Shown piece by piece: positions 1 to 5,299 of a stretch of DNA of 5,299 nt (its first letter is position 1; each line of letters opens with the position of its first letter). The notes under the pieces are model-generated. The model saw nothing but the letters and a program-made list of their open reading frames with translations, did no database searches and was not told the DNA's origin. The DNA is taken from positions 1-5,299 of the forward strand of contig CAUGKZ010000154.1 of the NCBI GenBank assembly GCA_959600065.1, in the 5' to 3' direction. Source of the stretch: an uncultured Kroppenstedtia sp. GTDB lineage: Bacteria; Bacillota; Bacilli; Thermoactinomycetales; DSM-45169. Position numbers and translations under genes: made by a program.

Positions 1-120
1 GTAAACCTACAGGCTACCGATAAAGGTCTGGATGAGTTCTTGAATCGGATAGACATAATGGGAATTATGTCCGAAAAAGAGGGAAAAGCGGTGGGGATTC
101 GATGGGTTTTTGAGACATAA
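1..120 (+). CDS. Possible 3' end of an upstream gene (partial, unrecognised)
   Basis: Frame 1 is open from the window edge to a TAA at 118-120, giving 39 codons that end in ...GIRWVFET. The other two + frames have stops by positions 4 and 23. The peptide has a believable soluble-protein composition, with alternating charged and aliphatic residues, but it is too short to assign to a family and codon use does not prove coding. If real, its last codons overlap the possible TTG start of the recombinase at 110 and it contains the dif-like inverted repeat. The alternative is non-coding DNA that is open by chance; an open run of this length is not rare. Confidence 0.35.
   Translation, partial: VNLQATDKGLDEFLNRIDIMGIMSEKEGKAVGIRWVFET
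48..75. other. dif-like (Xer-type) recombination site candidate
   Basis: GACATAAT (52-59) and ATTATGTC (64-71) form a perfect inverted repeat around GGGA. Read as a tyrosine-recombinase crossover site, it is an 11-bp left arm (48-58, ending GACATAA), a 6-bp centre TGGGAA (59-64), and an 11-bp right arm (65-75, TTATGTCCGAA). This 11-6-11 layout, with ATAA and TTAT next to the centre, is that of bacterial dif sites and plasmid resolution sites bound by XerC/XerD. It lies about 70 bp upstream of a tyrosine recombinase gene, a usual place for a self-recognised site. No core was matched against a known site, so the role is inferred. It could instead be an operator for recombinase autoregulation. 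Confidence 0.45.
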
Positions 121-157
121 CAGAAAGGCAGAGGTCAGAAATGCGATGAGACATAAT
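111..157 (+). repeat. Two direct copies of TGAGACATAA overlapping the recombinase start
   Basis: TGAGACATAA occurs at 111-120 and again at 147-156, exactly 36 bp apart. Each contains the GACATAA core also found in both arms of the inverted repeat at 52-71. Because 36 bp is 12 codons, the duplication shows in translation from the TTG at 110 as MRHN at residues 1-4 and 13-16. The second copy runs from the ATG at 146 into the coding sequence. Neither copy has a facing partner at the 6-bp spacing of the dif-like site. They look like single half-sites, suited to accessory binding or to autorepression of the recombinase, but binding is inferred. Confidence 0.5.
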
Positions 158-1039
158 GAATCAGGACGAGAGGCCTTGGATGATTTCCGTCGCTGGATGG
201 AAATCAGCGGGTATTCTTCAAACACTATCGAGAGTTACATCCGGGGGGTCAGAAGCTACTTCGATTGGTTCTGCGGAAAGTATGGACGGGATCCCCGGGA
301 GTTGTTCAGAGAGAACATCGTGGATTACCTTCAGGATCTGAAACGCCGGGAGGTGGGGCACGTCACATATAATTCTTACTTGGCTGCCCTCCAACGGCTG
401 AATGCTTTCTGGATCGAGAGAGGCATTCAGGCGGATATCGTGATTCTCAAGAGGGATCGGTGGAAAGCACAGGCCGGAAACGAATCGCCCACCCAGCATA
501 CGACAGAAGAGGTGGAGCGGTTTCTGCAGGTGATATTGGAATCCGGAAACCGGCGGGATTACACCTTGGCCTTCTTCTTGGCTTACACGGGGTTGAGAGT
601 ATCTGAAGCCATTCACCTTCAGATGAAGGACGTGAACCTCCCGGCCAGACAATTGGTGGTTCAGTTTGGGAAGGGGCAGAAGCGGCGGGAGGTTCCGATG
701 AGTACCCGCCTGGTTCAGGTCATCCGAAGCTACCTGAAGGACATCCGGCCTAAGTACCGAACGGCGGAGAGGAGTCCCTACCTTTTCGTTAGTCCCCGAG
801 GACAACAACTTTCCCGGAAAACAATATATGGTCTACTTGTAAAGTACAGCCGACAGGCAGGGGTGAATCCGGAGATTACACCGCACAGCCTTCGGCATTT
901 TTTCTGTACTCGGGCTTTGGAGGCGGGATACACAATTGAGGAGGTGAGGCAGATTGCCGGTCATGCCAACGTCAACACCACCCTGATTTATGCCCACCCC
1001 AGCCGGAAGTCAATGCTGGAGAAGATTGACCGACTTTGA
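146..1039 (+). CDS. Tyrosine recombinase/integrase, XerC/XerD-like
   Basis: This is a 297-aa site-specific recombinase that cuts and rejoins DNA through a covalent 3'-phosphotyrosine intermediate. The N-terminal core-binding (SAM-like) domain covers about residues 5-105. The catalytic domain contains Arg151 (GLRVSE), Lys176 (FGKGQKRR), His247 and Arg250 (HSLRH), His273 (GHANVNTT) and the nucleophile Tyr282 (IYAH), so the active site is complete. The length matches XerC/XerD and there is no extra arm-binding domain as in lambda-type integrases. I chose ATG 146, which has GAGGT at 131-135. A TTG at 110 in the same frame would add 12 residues and lacks a clear ribosome-binding site. Lying just ahead of transfer genes on the same strand, it is either the integrase of an integrative conjugative element or a plasmid multimer resolvase. 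Family assignment is secure, the specific role is not. Confidence 0.93.
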   Translation: MRHNESGREALDDFRRWMEISGYSSNTIESYIRGVRSYFDWFCGKYGRDPRELFRENIVDYLQDLKRREVGHVTYNSYLAALQRLNAFWIERGIQADIVILKRDRWKAQAGNESPTQHTTEEVERFLQVILESGNRRDYTLAFFLAYTGLRVSEAIHLQMKDVNLPARQLVVQFGKGQKRREVPMSTRLVQVIRSYLKDIRPKYRTAERSPYLFVSPRGQQLSRKTIYGLLVKYSRQAGVNPEITPHSLRHFFCTRALEAGYTIEEVRQIAGHANVNTTLIYAHPSRKSMLEKIDRL

Positions 1040-1053
1040 TCAAGATAGGTACC

Positions 1054-1072
1054 GGGCCGAAAGGCTTTTTTT
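1054..1072 (+). terminator. Weak intrinsic terminator candidate after the recombinase
   Basis: GCC (1056-1058) and GGC (1063-1065) pair around a stable GAAA tetraloop, and G-U pairs can extend the stem by two. Seven T residues follow at 1066-1072. The stem is short, so termination would be partial at best. It lies 15 bp after the recombinase stop and 24 bp before the next gene, where it would separate recombinase transcription from the transfer operon. Confidence 0.35.
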
Positions 1073-1095
1073 CATGAAAAGAAAGGGTGGTATGA

Positions 1096-1410
1096 ATGAA
1101 CGACGACAAACTCATAGGTTTTTCTGAAGGGAATCCGGTTGGACTTGGTCAACCCGTACCGGATGCCCGGTTGGTTTTCCAAGAGCAAACCTATTGGGTC
1201 GAATATGACAATGTTACTAACAGCCTGATGCACATAGGGCGACTGGGCCGGGGAATGGGAGCCCATTGGGAATACCGGGAGGACGGGAGCGCTGTGATTC
1301 ACTGGCACAGCGGGGAGTCCATGATGGTACCGGCGGGGGAAAATTCGGGACGTTACGCAGTGGGGCATCTTCTCTCTGGATCTCAAGTACGAAAGGAGGG
1401 CAGTTCATGA
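1096..1410 (+). CDS. Hypothetical 104-aa protein, first gene of the transfer cluster
   Basis: I do not recognise this protein. It is small and apparently soluble, with no signal peptide or membrane segment. The middle (about residues 25-80) looks beta-rich, with short strands such as ARLVFQ, YWVEYD, HWEYRE and AVIHWH, a glycine-rich turn GRLGRGMG at 48-55, and two tryptophans near histidines. A ribosome-binding site AAAGGG (1082-1087) precedes ATG 1096 by 8 bp. Its TGA overlaps the ATG of the next gene (ATGA at 1407-1410), a sign of translational coupling, and the ribosome-binding site of that gene lies inside its last codons. In ICEBs1 an uncharacterised gene (yddA) also lies just ahead of conB, but I claim only a similar position, not homology. 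The tight coupling makes a real gene likely. Confidence 0.7.
   Translation: MNDDKLIGFSEGNPVGLGQPVPDARLVFQEQTYWVEYDNVTNSLMHIGRLGRGMGAHWEYREDGSAVIHWHSGESMMVPAGENSGRYAVGHLLSGSQVRKEGSS
1392..1399 (+). promoter_or_regulatory. Strong ribosome-binding site that fixes the tcpC-like start
   Basis: AAAGGAGG lies 7 bp before ATG 1407. The reading frame is open further upstream, to an ATG at 1266, but that start has no comparable site and would add 47 residues overlapping the previous gene in another frame. The site, together with the membrane anchor that follows at once, supports 1407 as the start. Confidence 0.85.
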
Positions 1411-2207
1411 ACTGGCGTAAGATCCGCATCACCACGACCACCACCCTCATGCTGGGGATCGTGGGAGTAGGGGCGTATAACGCCTTGTTTCCTCCACAAG
1501 TCGCTCCGGCGGCGGAGGAGTCGAAACAACCCACCGGGGTGTCGGTGGACTCCACCCAAGGAGCCGCCACCTATGCCCTGTATTTCACCAACTACTGGCT
1601 CACAGGAAACTTGGAAGAAGCCCAAAAATATGCGGCCAAAGGGTTTGAAGTGCCTAACAGCCTTCCCAAACCGCAAAAGGTGGAAAACATCATCACCTGG
1701 GGGGCTCGGAGTTTGGACGATCACCGGGTGATGGTCACCATCCGGGCCCGGGAAAAAGATCGGGTCCTCTGGTTGGAGGTGCCGGTAGTGGCGGATCGGG
1801 GGAGCTATGGGGTGTACGGGATCCCAACCTTCGTTCCGGAGCCGGGAACGGCGAAACAACCGGATTCCCCGGAGATCGATTCCATTGAAGACCGGAAGGC
1901 GGAGGCAGGCATCCGACAGACCGTCCAATCCTTCTTCCGGAATTATGCTGAGGGCTCTCCAGAGGACATTGCCAATCTGTTTTTGGATGGGAAGCCTCGC
2001 AGCGTGTTGGATCTGGAGGGGGAGTTTTTGAAGGGAGTGCAAATGGAGATCAGTCATCCGAGAAATGGTCAAGTCTATGTCCAGGCGGATGCATCCCTTC
2101 GGATCGACGGACAGGTGGTTTCCCAGAACTATGAATTTTGGCTCAAGAAAAGCGGATCGAAATGGCTCATTGATAAAACCAATCCAGTGATTCCACTGGA
2201 GGAATAG
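1407..2207 (+). CDS. TcpC/ConB-family conjugation protein (VirB8-like)
   Basis: This 266-aa protein is a predicted structural part of the mating channel, anchored in the membrane with most of its mass outside. A short basic N-terminus (MNWRKIR) leads into one membrane segment at about residues 10-28. A low-complexity linker follows, then two NTF2-like domains at about 46-133 and 161-262, each opening with a helix carrying aromatic pairs (YFTNYW; FFRNYAEG). The first ends in a YGIPTFVPEP stretch typical of TcpC. TcpC of Clostridium perfringens plasmid pCW3, ConB of ICEBs1 and Orf13 of Tn916 share this plan and resemble VirB8. The start overlaps the previous stop by ATGA, and the next gene begins 13 bp after the stop. 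Assignment rests on architecture, motif and gene order, not on a database match. Confidence 0.82.
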   Translation: MNWRKIRITTTTTLMLGIVGVGAYNALFPPQVAPAAEESKQPTGVSVDSTQGAATYALYFTNYWLTGNLEEAQKYAAKGFEVPNSLPKPQKVENIITWGARSLDDHRVMVTIRAREKDRVLWLEVPVVADRGSYGVYGIPTFVPEPGTAKQPDSPEIDSIEDRKAEAGIRQTVQSFFRNYAEGSPEDIANLFLDGKPRSVLDLEGEFLKGVQMEISHPRNGQVYVQADASLRIDGQVVSQNYEFWLKKSGSKWLIDKTNPVIPLEE

Positions 2208-2220
2208 GGAGGTTCTTTTA

Positions 2221-2517
2221 ATGACAGACATGTTGGCATACCTAGCCACTGTGGGGATTTTTCTGGCGGATCCAGAAAACTCCTCTTTATGGGGAGTGGT
2301 AAACAACTTCAGCGATTGGCTTCGTCCAAACCTGAAAGAAGCCTATTTTTTAGTCGCATCGGTATTGATATTGCTCCACATCTGCGTTCGACAATTGCGT
2401 CCGAAAACACTGAACATCATTGGCTGGCTTGCATTTGCAGGTCTTTTTGTTTTGGGGAATGATTTTCTGGAAACAGTGGTCGAATTTTTGGAAGGATTGT
2501 TTACCCGGAAAGGTTGA
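2221..2517 (+). CDS. Small membrane protein in the ConC/TcpD position
   Basis: This 98-aa protein has two clear membrane segments, at about residues 41-57 (AYFLVASVLILLHICV) and 64-79 (LNIIGWLAFAGLFVLG), joined by a basic turn (RQLRPK). A weaker hydrophobic stretch lies at 4-16. The positive loop suggests that both termini face outward, and the short tail ends in TRKG. GGGAGG (2207-2212) precedes ATG 2221 by 8 bp. Similar two-helix proteins (ConC in ICEBs1, TcpD in pCW3) lie between TcpC/ConB and TcpE/ConD and are part of the transfer apparatus. Sequence is poorly conserved in such proteins, so the call is mainly from size, topology and position. The next gene starts 6 bp after the stop. Confidence 0.7.
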   Translation: MTDMLAYLATVGIFLADPENSSLWGVVNNFSDWLRPNLKEAYFLVASVLILLHICVRQLRPKTLNIIGWLAFAGLFVLGNDFLETVVEFLEGLFTRKG

Positions 2518-2523
2518 TGGGTT

Positions 2524-3003
2524 ATGCCTGCAGAAGATGAAAAAGCGTATCGTCGATCCTTTCAAGTGCAGACGGTCTATTCCTATCATGAGGGATGGAA
2601 TGTTCCCATTCGGGCGTGGGTGAAAATTCCTTACCTTCCGGGGTTCTTCATTGAGTTCCAGGAAGGTCTTTTCTTTATTCTTTTGGAGGTACTGGCTTAT
2701 GCCTTTGACTCCATGGGAATCGGCTTTAAACCACTGACTCAATATGGAGTGATCCCAGTGGTGTTGACGATCCTCATGAAAAAGATCAAGCCTGAAGGAA
2801 AGTATTTGTATCAGTGGTGTCATTCCTTTTTTCGCTACATGCTCACGGAAAAAGAGACGGATGGGGCGTTGAACTCAGTGGATACCTCTCCGGACCGGCT
2901 AATCATTCTCAGCCGGTTGTACCCGGGGGATAAGATAACAAACAAAAGAAAACGGCGGAAGAGATGGTTCCGCCGATCCAACAAGACGATGGCGGCTTCC
3001 TGA
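2524..3003 (+). CDS. TcpE/ConD-family conjugation membrane protein
   Basis: This 159-aa protein begins with a soluble segment rich in aromatic and charged residues (1-43). It then has a two-helix membrane hairpin at about 45-62 and 71-86, and the stretch KPEGKYLYQWCHSFFRYM (89-106). This plan, an interfacial N-terminus, a helical hairpin and a K-P-x-G-K plus aromatic helix, fits the TcpE family (ConD in ICEBs1), which helps place the VirB4-type ATPase at the membrane. The C-terminal tail is strongly basic (KRKRRKRWFRR, 141-151) and probably cytoplasmic, where it could contact nucleic acid, lipid or the ATPase encoded next. GGAAAGG (2508-2514) precedes ATG 2524 by 9 bp. The last codons form two RNA hairpins described separately. 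The family call comes from architecture and gene order. Confidence 0.75.
   Translation: MPAEDEKAYRRSFQVQTVYSYHEGWNVPIRAWVKIPYLPGFFIEFQEGLFFILLEVLAYAFDSMGIGFKPLTQYGVIPVVLTILMKKIKPEGKYLYQWCHSFFRYMLTEKETDGALNSVDTSPDRLIILSRLYPGDKITNKRKRRKRWFRRSNKTMAAS
2953..2975 (+). promoter_or_regulatory. RNA hairpin within the 3' end of the tcpE-like gene
   Basis: CGGCGGAA (2953-2960) and TTCCGCCG (2968-2975) form a perfect 8-bp, GC-rich stem with a 7-base loop. No T-tract follows, so it is not an intrinsic terminator. It encodes part of the basic Arg/Lys tail, and codon constraint could account for some of it. It is followed 13 bp later by a second, stronger hairpin, and its arms could pair with arms of that one instead. 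Confidence 0.5.
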
Positions 3004-3018
3004 GTGGAAGACCGCCAT
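2989..3018 (+). promoter_or_regulatory. Hairpin spanning the tcpE-like stop codon, upstream of virB4
   Basis: ATGGCGGCTTCC (2989-3000) pairs over 12 bp with GGAAG (3006-3010) and CCGCCAT (3012-3018), leaving A3011 as the only bulge. The 5-base loop TGAGT begins with the TGA stop of the tcpE-like gene. The run after the stem (TTTCATTAT) is too poor in T for an efficient terminator. The structure ends 8 bases before the GAGGGAGG ribosome-binding site of the ATPase gene, so it could modulate its expression or protect mRNA. The role is inferred. Confidence 0.6.
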
Positions 3019-3026
3019 TTCATTAT

Positions 3027-3034
3027 GAGGGAGG
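3027..3034 (+). promoter_or_regulatory. Ribosome-binding site of the virB4-like gene
   Basis: GAGGGAGG lies 7 bp before ATG 3042 and selects this start over the in-frame ATG at 3051. The ATG at 3026 just before it is in another frame. Confidence 0.8.
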
Positions 3035-3041
3035 ACGGAAG

Positions 3042-5299
3042 ATGAAAAAGATGACTTTTCCGATTCTGCTCCGTTCCGGAAATCTTGTCGTTTCGCAAAA
3101 TGGGCAGGCGCATGGTTTTTATCACATTCCACAACTGAATTATGAATTTCTCTCGGACGGGGAACGGTTTCAACTGCGGAACCACCTGGAAAAATTCATG
3201 AATGAGTGCCCCTATCACCTGGGATTCAAGTCGATTCCGATCCCCTATTCGCCCTGGGAAAGTGTGAACGACGATCCCGATCAGGTACCGGAGTGCTTGC
3301 GGGAGGCTTGGAAAACCTCTCTGAACAACGTAGAGCGGGTCTTGCAGGAGTTGGTTCCCAGCCGGGAGATGCTGGTATTGCGGGTGAGTATGGAAAGTGT
3401 CAGCGGGGACTGGTTGGAGGAAATCCAGCGGGGATTTTTTGAACTGGTGCGGGATCCGCTGGCGATGACCGATCAGTTCGTGGGAGGGGAAAGGTATCGG
3501 CTTCCTGTTACGGAATGGGAACGCTTTGAACAGGCGGAGCGGGATGTTTTTAAGTACCTGACGACCTATTTTCACGGTGGGATTACCCCGTTGTCGGAGG
3601 AAGAGGTACTTTATCTTACGGAGCGTTGTGGTTGTCGGGGTGTTAGTCCAGGGATGCAGGAAGAGCCGATGGATCTCTTGATCCGGGACGGTTACATCCA
3701 CGTTTCCAAAGCGGATGTGGAGCGGGGGATGAACGATGTGGACTTGTCTTTCCGCAAACCGATGGGGATGGTCCGCTGGCGGAAAGACTTCCCGGAGGAG
3801 ACCCGGACGGGTTACTTTCAGTTTTTGTCCACTTCCTGGCTGCCTCCGGCGATTGCTTTTCCGAATCGGGCGGAGGCATTCCATAAGGCAAAGGAACTCC
3901 CCTTTCCCGTCGAGATTGACATGGATTTGGAGCAGATGTCCAACCAGGTCGCTCGGAAAGAACTCAAAAAGAAATATGACCTGATCGTGGGACAGATCAA
4001 GCATACTGTCAGTTCCAAAGGGGAGGAGACCGAGCAAAGGGACGTTGGAAGGGACGCGGAACGAAAACTCACCAACGAAGAGCTAGATGAACGGTTGGAA
4101 AAGGAGAAAACCCCGCTTTTCAAGATGCGCCTGGTTTTTTGTGTATGGGGGGATACCGCAGAAGAAGTGAAAAGCCGTCGGCAGCAACTGGTTTCCAAAA
4201 TGAAAGAGATCGGATTGCGCTTGGAGATCCCCCGGACTGAACAGAAAACGTTATACCATGACACTTTGCCCGGGGCGGAACAGATCAACAGTCACTATGT
4301 TGTTCGACCGACAGCGGAGTTCATCTCCAGCTTGATGCCCCTGGCAACCACGGAAGTGGGGGACCCAGCGGGGATTTTTCTGGGCACTACGATTATGACG
4401 GGCACCCGGGCGGATCAGGATCAAATCGATCAGTGGGCACGGGGGAACACCCCGGTATTTATGGATGAGCGGCGGGCCCGGGAGCACCTTTCAAAAACAT
4501 CGTCTTCCCTCATATTAGGTTCTCTGGGCCGGGGAAAAACGATGCTGAAGTGTTACCTGATGTACCGGCGGCTACAAAGAGGAGTGCATCAGCTTCTGTT
4601 TGAACCCAAGGATGAACTTTGGGCGATTGCGCATGAACTGCCGGAGCTGGCTGAATTGACGAATATTGTATCCATCAGCAATTCCGTCAGGGACAAAGGA
4701 AAGTTTGATCCTTTGATTGGAATCGGGGAGGATCCGGAGGAACGGTTGTACAAGGAGCAGTTGGCGGAAAGCATGCTGCTGTTTCTTTCAGGGGAGTCGG
4801 ACTCTTCTTGGGCGGGGACGGCTCTGGGTTATGCGGTCCATGAAACAATTCAGGAGGATCATCCCTCGATGATGCGGGTGTTGGATCACTTGCGGGCCAT
4901 TGCCACCGGGGAACGGAAGTACCCGGATCTGGTCCTGAACGAACATGCTCGGGATGATGTGGCCCGGGTGCTGGCCAACTTGAATCGAAAGGCGCGACAG
5001 TCTCAGGCCCAGCTCCTTTTTGGGGACGGAAGCGAAAAGCCGATTGATCTTTCCTATCCCCTGACCTTGCTCCAAATGCAAGGTTTGCAGATGCCGCAGG
5101 AGGGAAGACCGGATTATCGCTTGAATATGACATTGTTGATCGCCATGACGGAATTTGCCCGACGCTTCGTCAACCGGCCAACGCCGTTTCCAAAGGGTGT
5201 GATTTTCGAGGAAAACCACCGGCTGATCGAAGTGAAGGAAGGGGAAATGGCGTACCGGGAGTTTATGCGGACGTGCCGAAGTAAAGATGCGGATGTCAT
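3042..5299 (+). CDS. VirB4/ConE-like conjugation ATPase (3' end beyond window)
   Basis: The frame is open from ATG 3042 to the window edge, giving 752 codons without a stop. It is a cytoplasmic, membrane-associated ATPase that would power assembly and DNA transfer by the mating channel. The N-terminal half (about 1-290) is the variable VirB4 docking part. A charged, probably helical stretch follows at about 300-365, then the lead-in to the ATPase core with GDPAGIFLGTT near 440-450. Walker A is GSLGRGKT at 493-500 (catalytic Lys499). Walker B is the hydrophobic GVIF followed by Glu723-Glu724, where VirB4 proteins usually have Asp-Glu. About 220 residues separate the two, as expected. ConE is about 830 aa, so some 80 residues with the last motifs are probably missing from view. 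Its place after TcpE matches conE in ICEBs1. Relatives such as coupling proteins are less likely because there is no N-terminal membrane pair. Confidence 0.88.
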   Translation, partial: MKKMTFPILLRSGNLVVSQNGQAHGFYHIPQLNYEFLSDGERFQLRNHLEKFMNECPYHLGFKSIPIPYSPWESVNDDPDQVPECLREAWKTSLNNVERVLQELVPSREMLVLRVSMESVSGDWLEEIQRGFFELVRDPLAMTDQFVGGERYRLPVTEWERFEQAERDVFKYLTTYFHGGITPLSEEEVLYLTERCGCRGVSPGMQEEPMDLLIRDGYIHVSKADVERGMNDVDLSFRKPMGMVRWRKDFPEETRTGYFQFLSTSWLPPAIAFPNRAEAFHKAKELPFPVEIDMDLEQMSNQVARKELKKKYDLIVGQIKHTVSSKGEETEQRDVGRDAERKLTNEELDERLEKEKTPLFKMRLVFCVWGDTAEEVKSRRQQLVSKMKEIGLRLEIPRTEQKTLYHDTLPGAEQINSHYVVRPTAEFISSLMPLATTEVGDPAGIFLGTTIMTGTRADQDQIDQWARGNTPVFMDERRAREHLSKTSSSLILGSLGRGKTMLKCYLMYRRLQRGVHQLLFEPKDELWAIAHELPELAELTNIVSISNSVRDKGKFDPLIGIGEDPEERLYKEQLAESMLLFLSGESDSSWAGTALGYAVHETIQEDHPSMMRVLDHLRAIATGERKYPDLVLNEHARDDVARVLANLNRKARQSQAQLLFGDGSEKPIDLSYPLTLLQMQGLQMPQEGRPDYRLNMTLLIAMTEFARRFVNRPTPFPKGVIFEENHRLIEVKEGEMAYREFMRTCRSKDADV

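Noticed and set aside
40..68. Promoter-like TTGAAT (40-45) with AATTAT (63-68) at 17-bp spacing
   Set aside because: Both boxes match consensus at only four of six positions. The position over the inverted repeat is suggestive, but it is too weak to annotate.
218..808. 196-codon open frame on the - strand
   Set aside because: It is antisense to the recombinase, whose catalytic residues prove the + frame.
1036..1043. Palindrome TTGATCAA at the recombinase stop
   Set aside because: It is only 8 bp and occurs once, so it is expected by chance in a window this long.
1069..1080. Palindrome TTTTCATGAAAA as an operator
   Set aside because: It arises from the T-run after the terminator-like stem next to an A-rich ribosome-binding region. 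There is no second copy and no known operator match.
1266..1406. N-terminal extension of the TcpC-like gene from ATG 1266
   Set aside because: There is no ribosome-binding site at 1266, it overlaps the previous gene in another frame, and the extension would place 47 soluble residues before the membrane anchor.
1383..2306. 307-codon open frame on the - strand
   Set aside because: It is antisense to the TcpC-like gene. The product has runs of Pro, Arg and His and no recognisable motif.
3206..3984. Short + strand open frames inside the VirB4-like gene (3206-3442, 3736-3984)
   Set aside because: They are out-of-frame shadows within a continuous 752-codon frame and have no ribosome-binding sites.
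2835..4037. 400-codon open frame on the - strand
   Set aside because: It lies opposite the VirB4-like gene and the end of the TcpE-like gene, both of which have good ribosome-binding sites and recognisable features. Its product is rich in His, Pro, Phe and Arg without domains, typical of an antisense shadow.
4687..5133. Overlapping - strand open frames of about 145 codons near the right end
   Set aside because: They are antisense to the ATPase core between Walker A and B and have low-complexity Pro/Ser-rich products.

Overview
The window carries the front half of a conjugation (type IV secretion) operon from a Gram-positive mobile element, preceded by a Xer-sized tyrosine recombinase. All genes that can be supported are on the + strand. 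The host is most likely a Firmicute: Shine-Dalgarno sites are strong and purine-rich (AAAGGAGG, GGGAGG, GAGGGAGG), genes are tightly packed or overlap, and the transfer proteins are of the ICEBs1/Tn916 type. Base composition is roughly balanced with frequent CGG codons, which would suit a Bacillales relative such as Thermoactinomycetaceae. That family-level guess is inference only.

Layout. Positions 1-120 are open in frame 1 and may be the tail of an upstream gene that starts outside the window. A 20-bp inverted repeat (52-71) has the architecture of a dif/Xer crossover site, and two further half-site copies lie at 114-121 and 150-157. The tyrosine recombinase follows (146-1039, or from a TTG at 110), with all six catalytic residues. 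A 56-bp gap (1040-1095) holds a weak terminator-like hairpin. Then come an unrecognised 104-aa protein (1096-1410), a TcpC/ConB-like (VirB8-like) bitopic membrane protein (1407-2207), a 98-aa membrane protein in the ConC/TcpD position (2221-2517), a TcpE/ConD-like membrane protein (2524-3003), and a VirB4/ConE-like ATPase (3042 to the window edge, C-terminus missing).

How the genes fit together. The order TcpC - small membrane protein - TcpE - VirB4 matches conB-conC-conD-conE of ICEBs1. The three small membrane proteins would form the inner part of the mating channel and the VirB4 ATPase would power it from the cytoplasm. The VirB6-like protein, cell-wall hydrolase, coupling protein and relaxase normally found in such elements are not in the window. 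The recombinase could be the integrase of an integrative conjugative element or the multimer resolvase of a conjugative plasmid. Its XerC/D-like size and the adjacent dif-like site leave both open.

Points most worth a second look: the recombinase-proximal repeat cluster, two tandem RNA hairpins bridging the tcpE stop codon and the virB4 ribosome-binding site, a Glu-Glu instead of Asp-Glu Walker B motif in the ATPase, and the unrecognised first gene of the transfer operon. I see no CRISPR array, tRNA, rRNA or insertion sequence.
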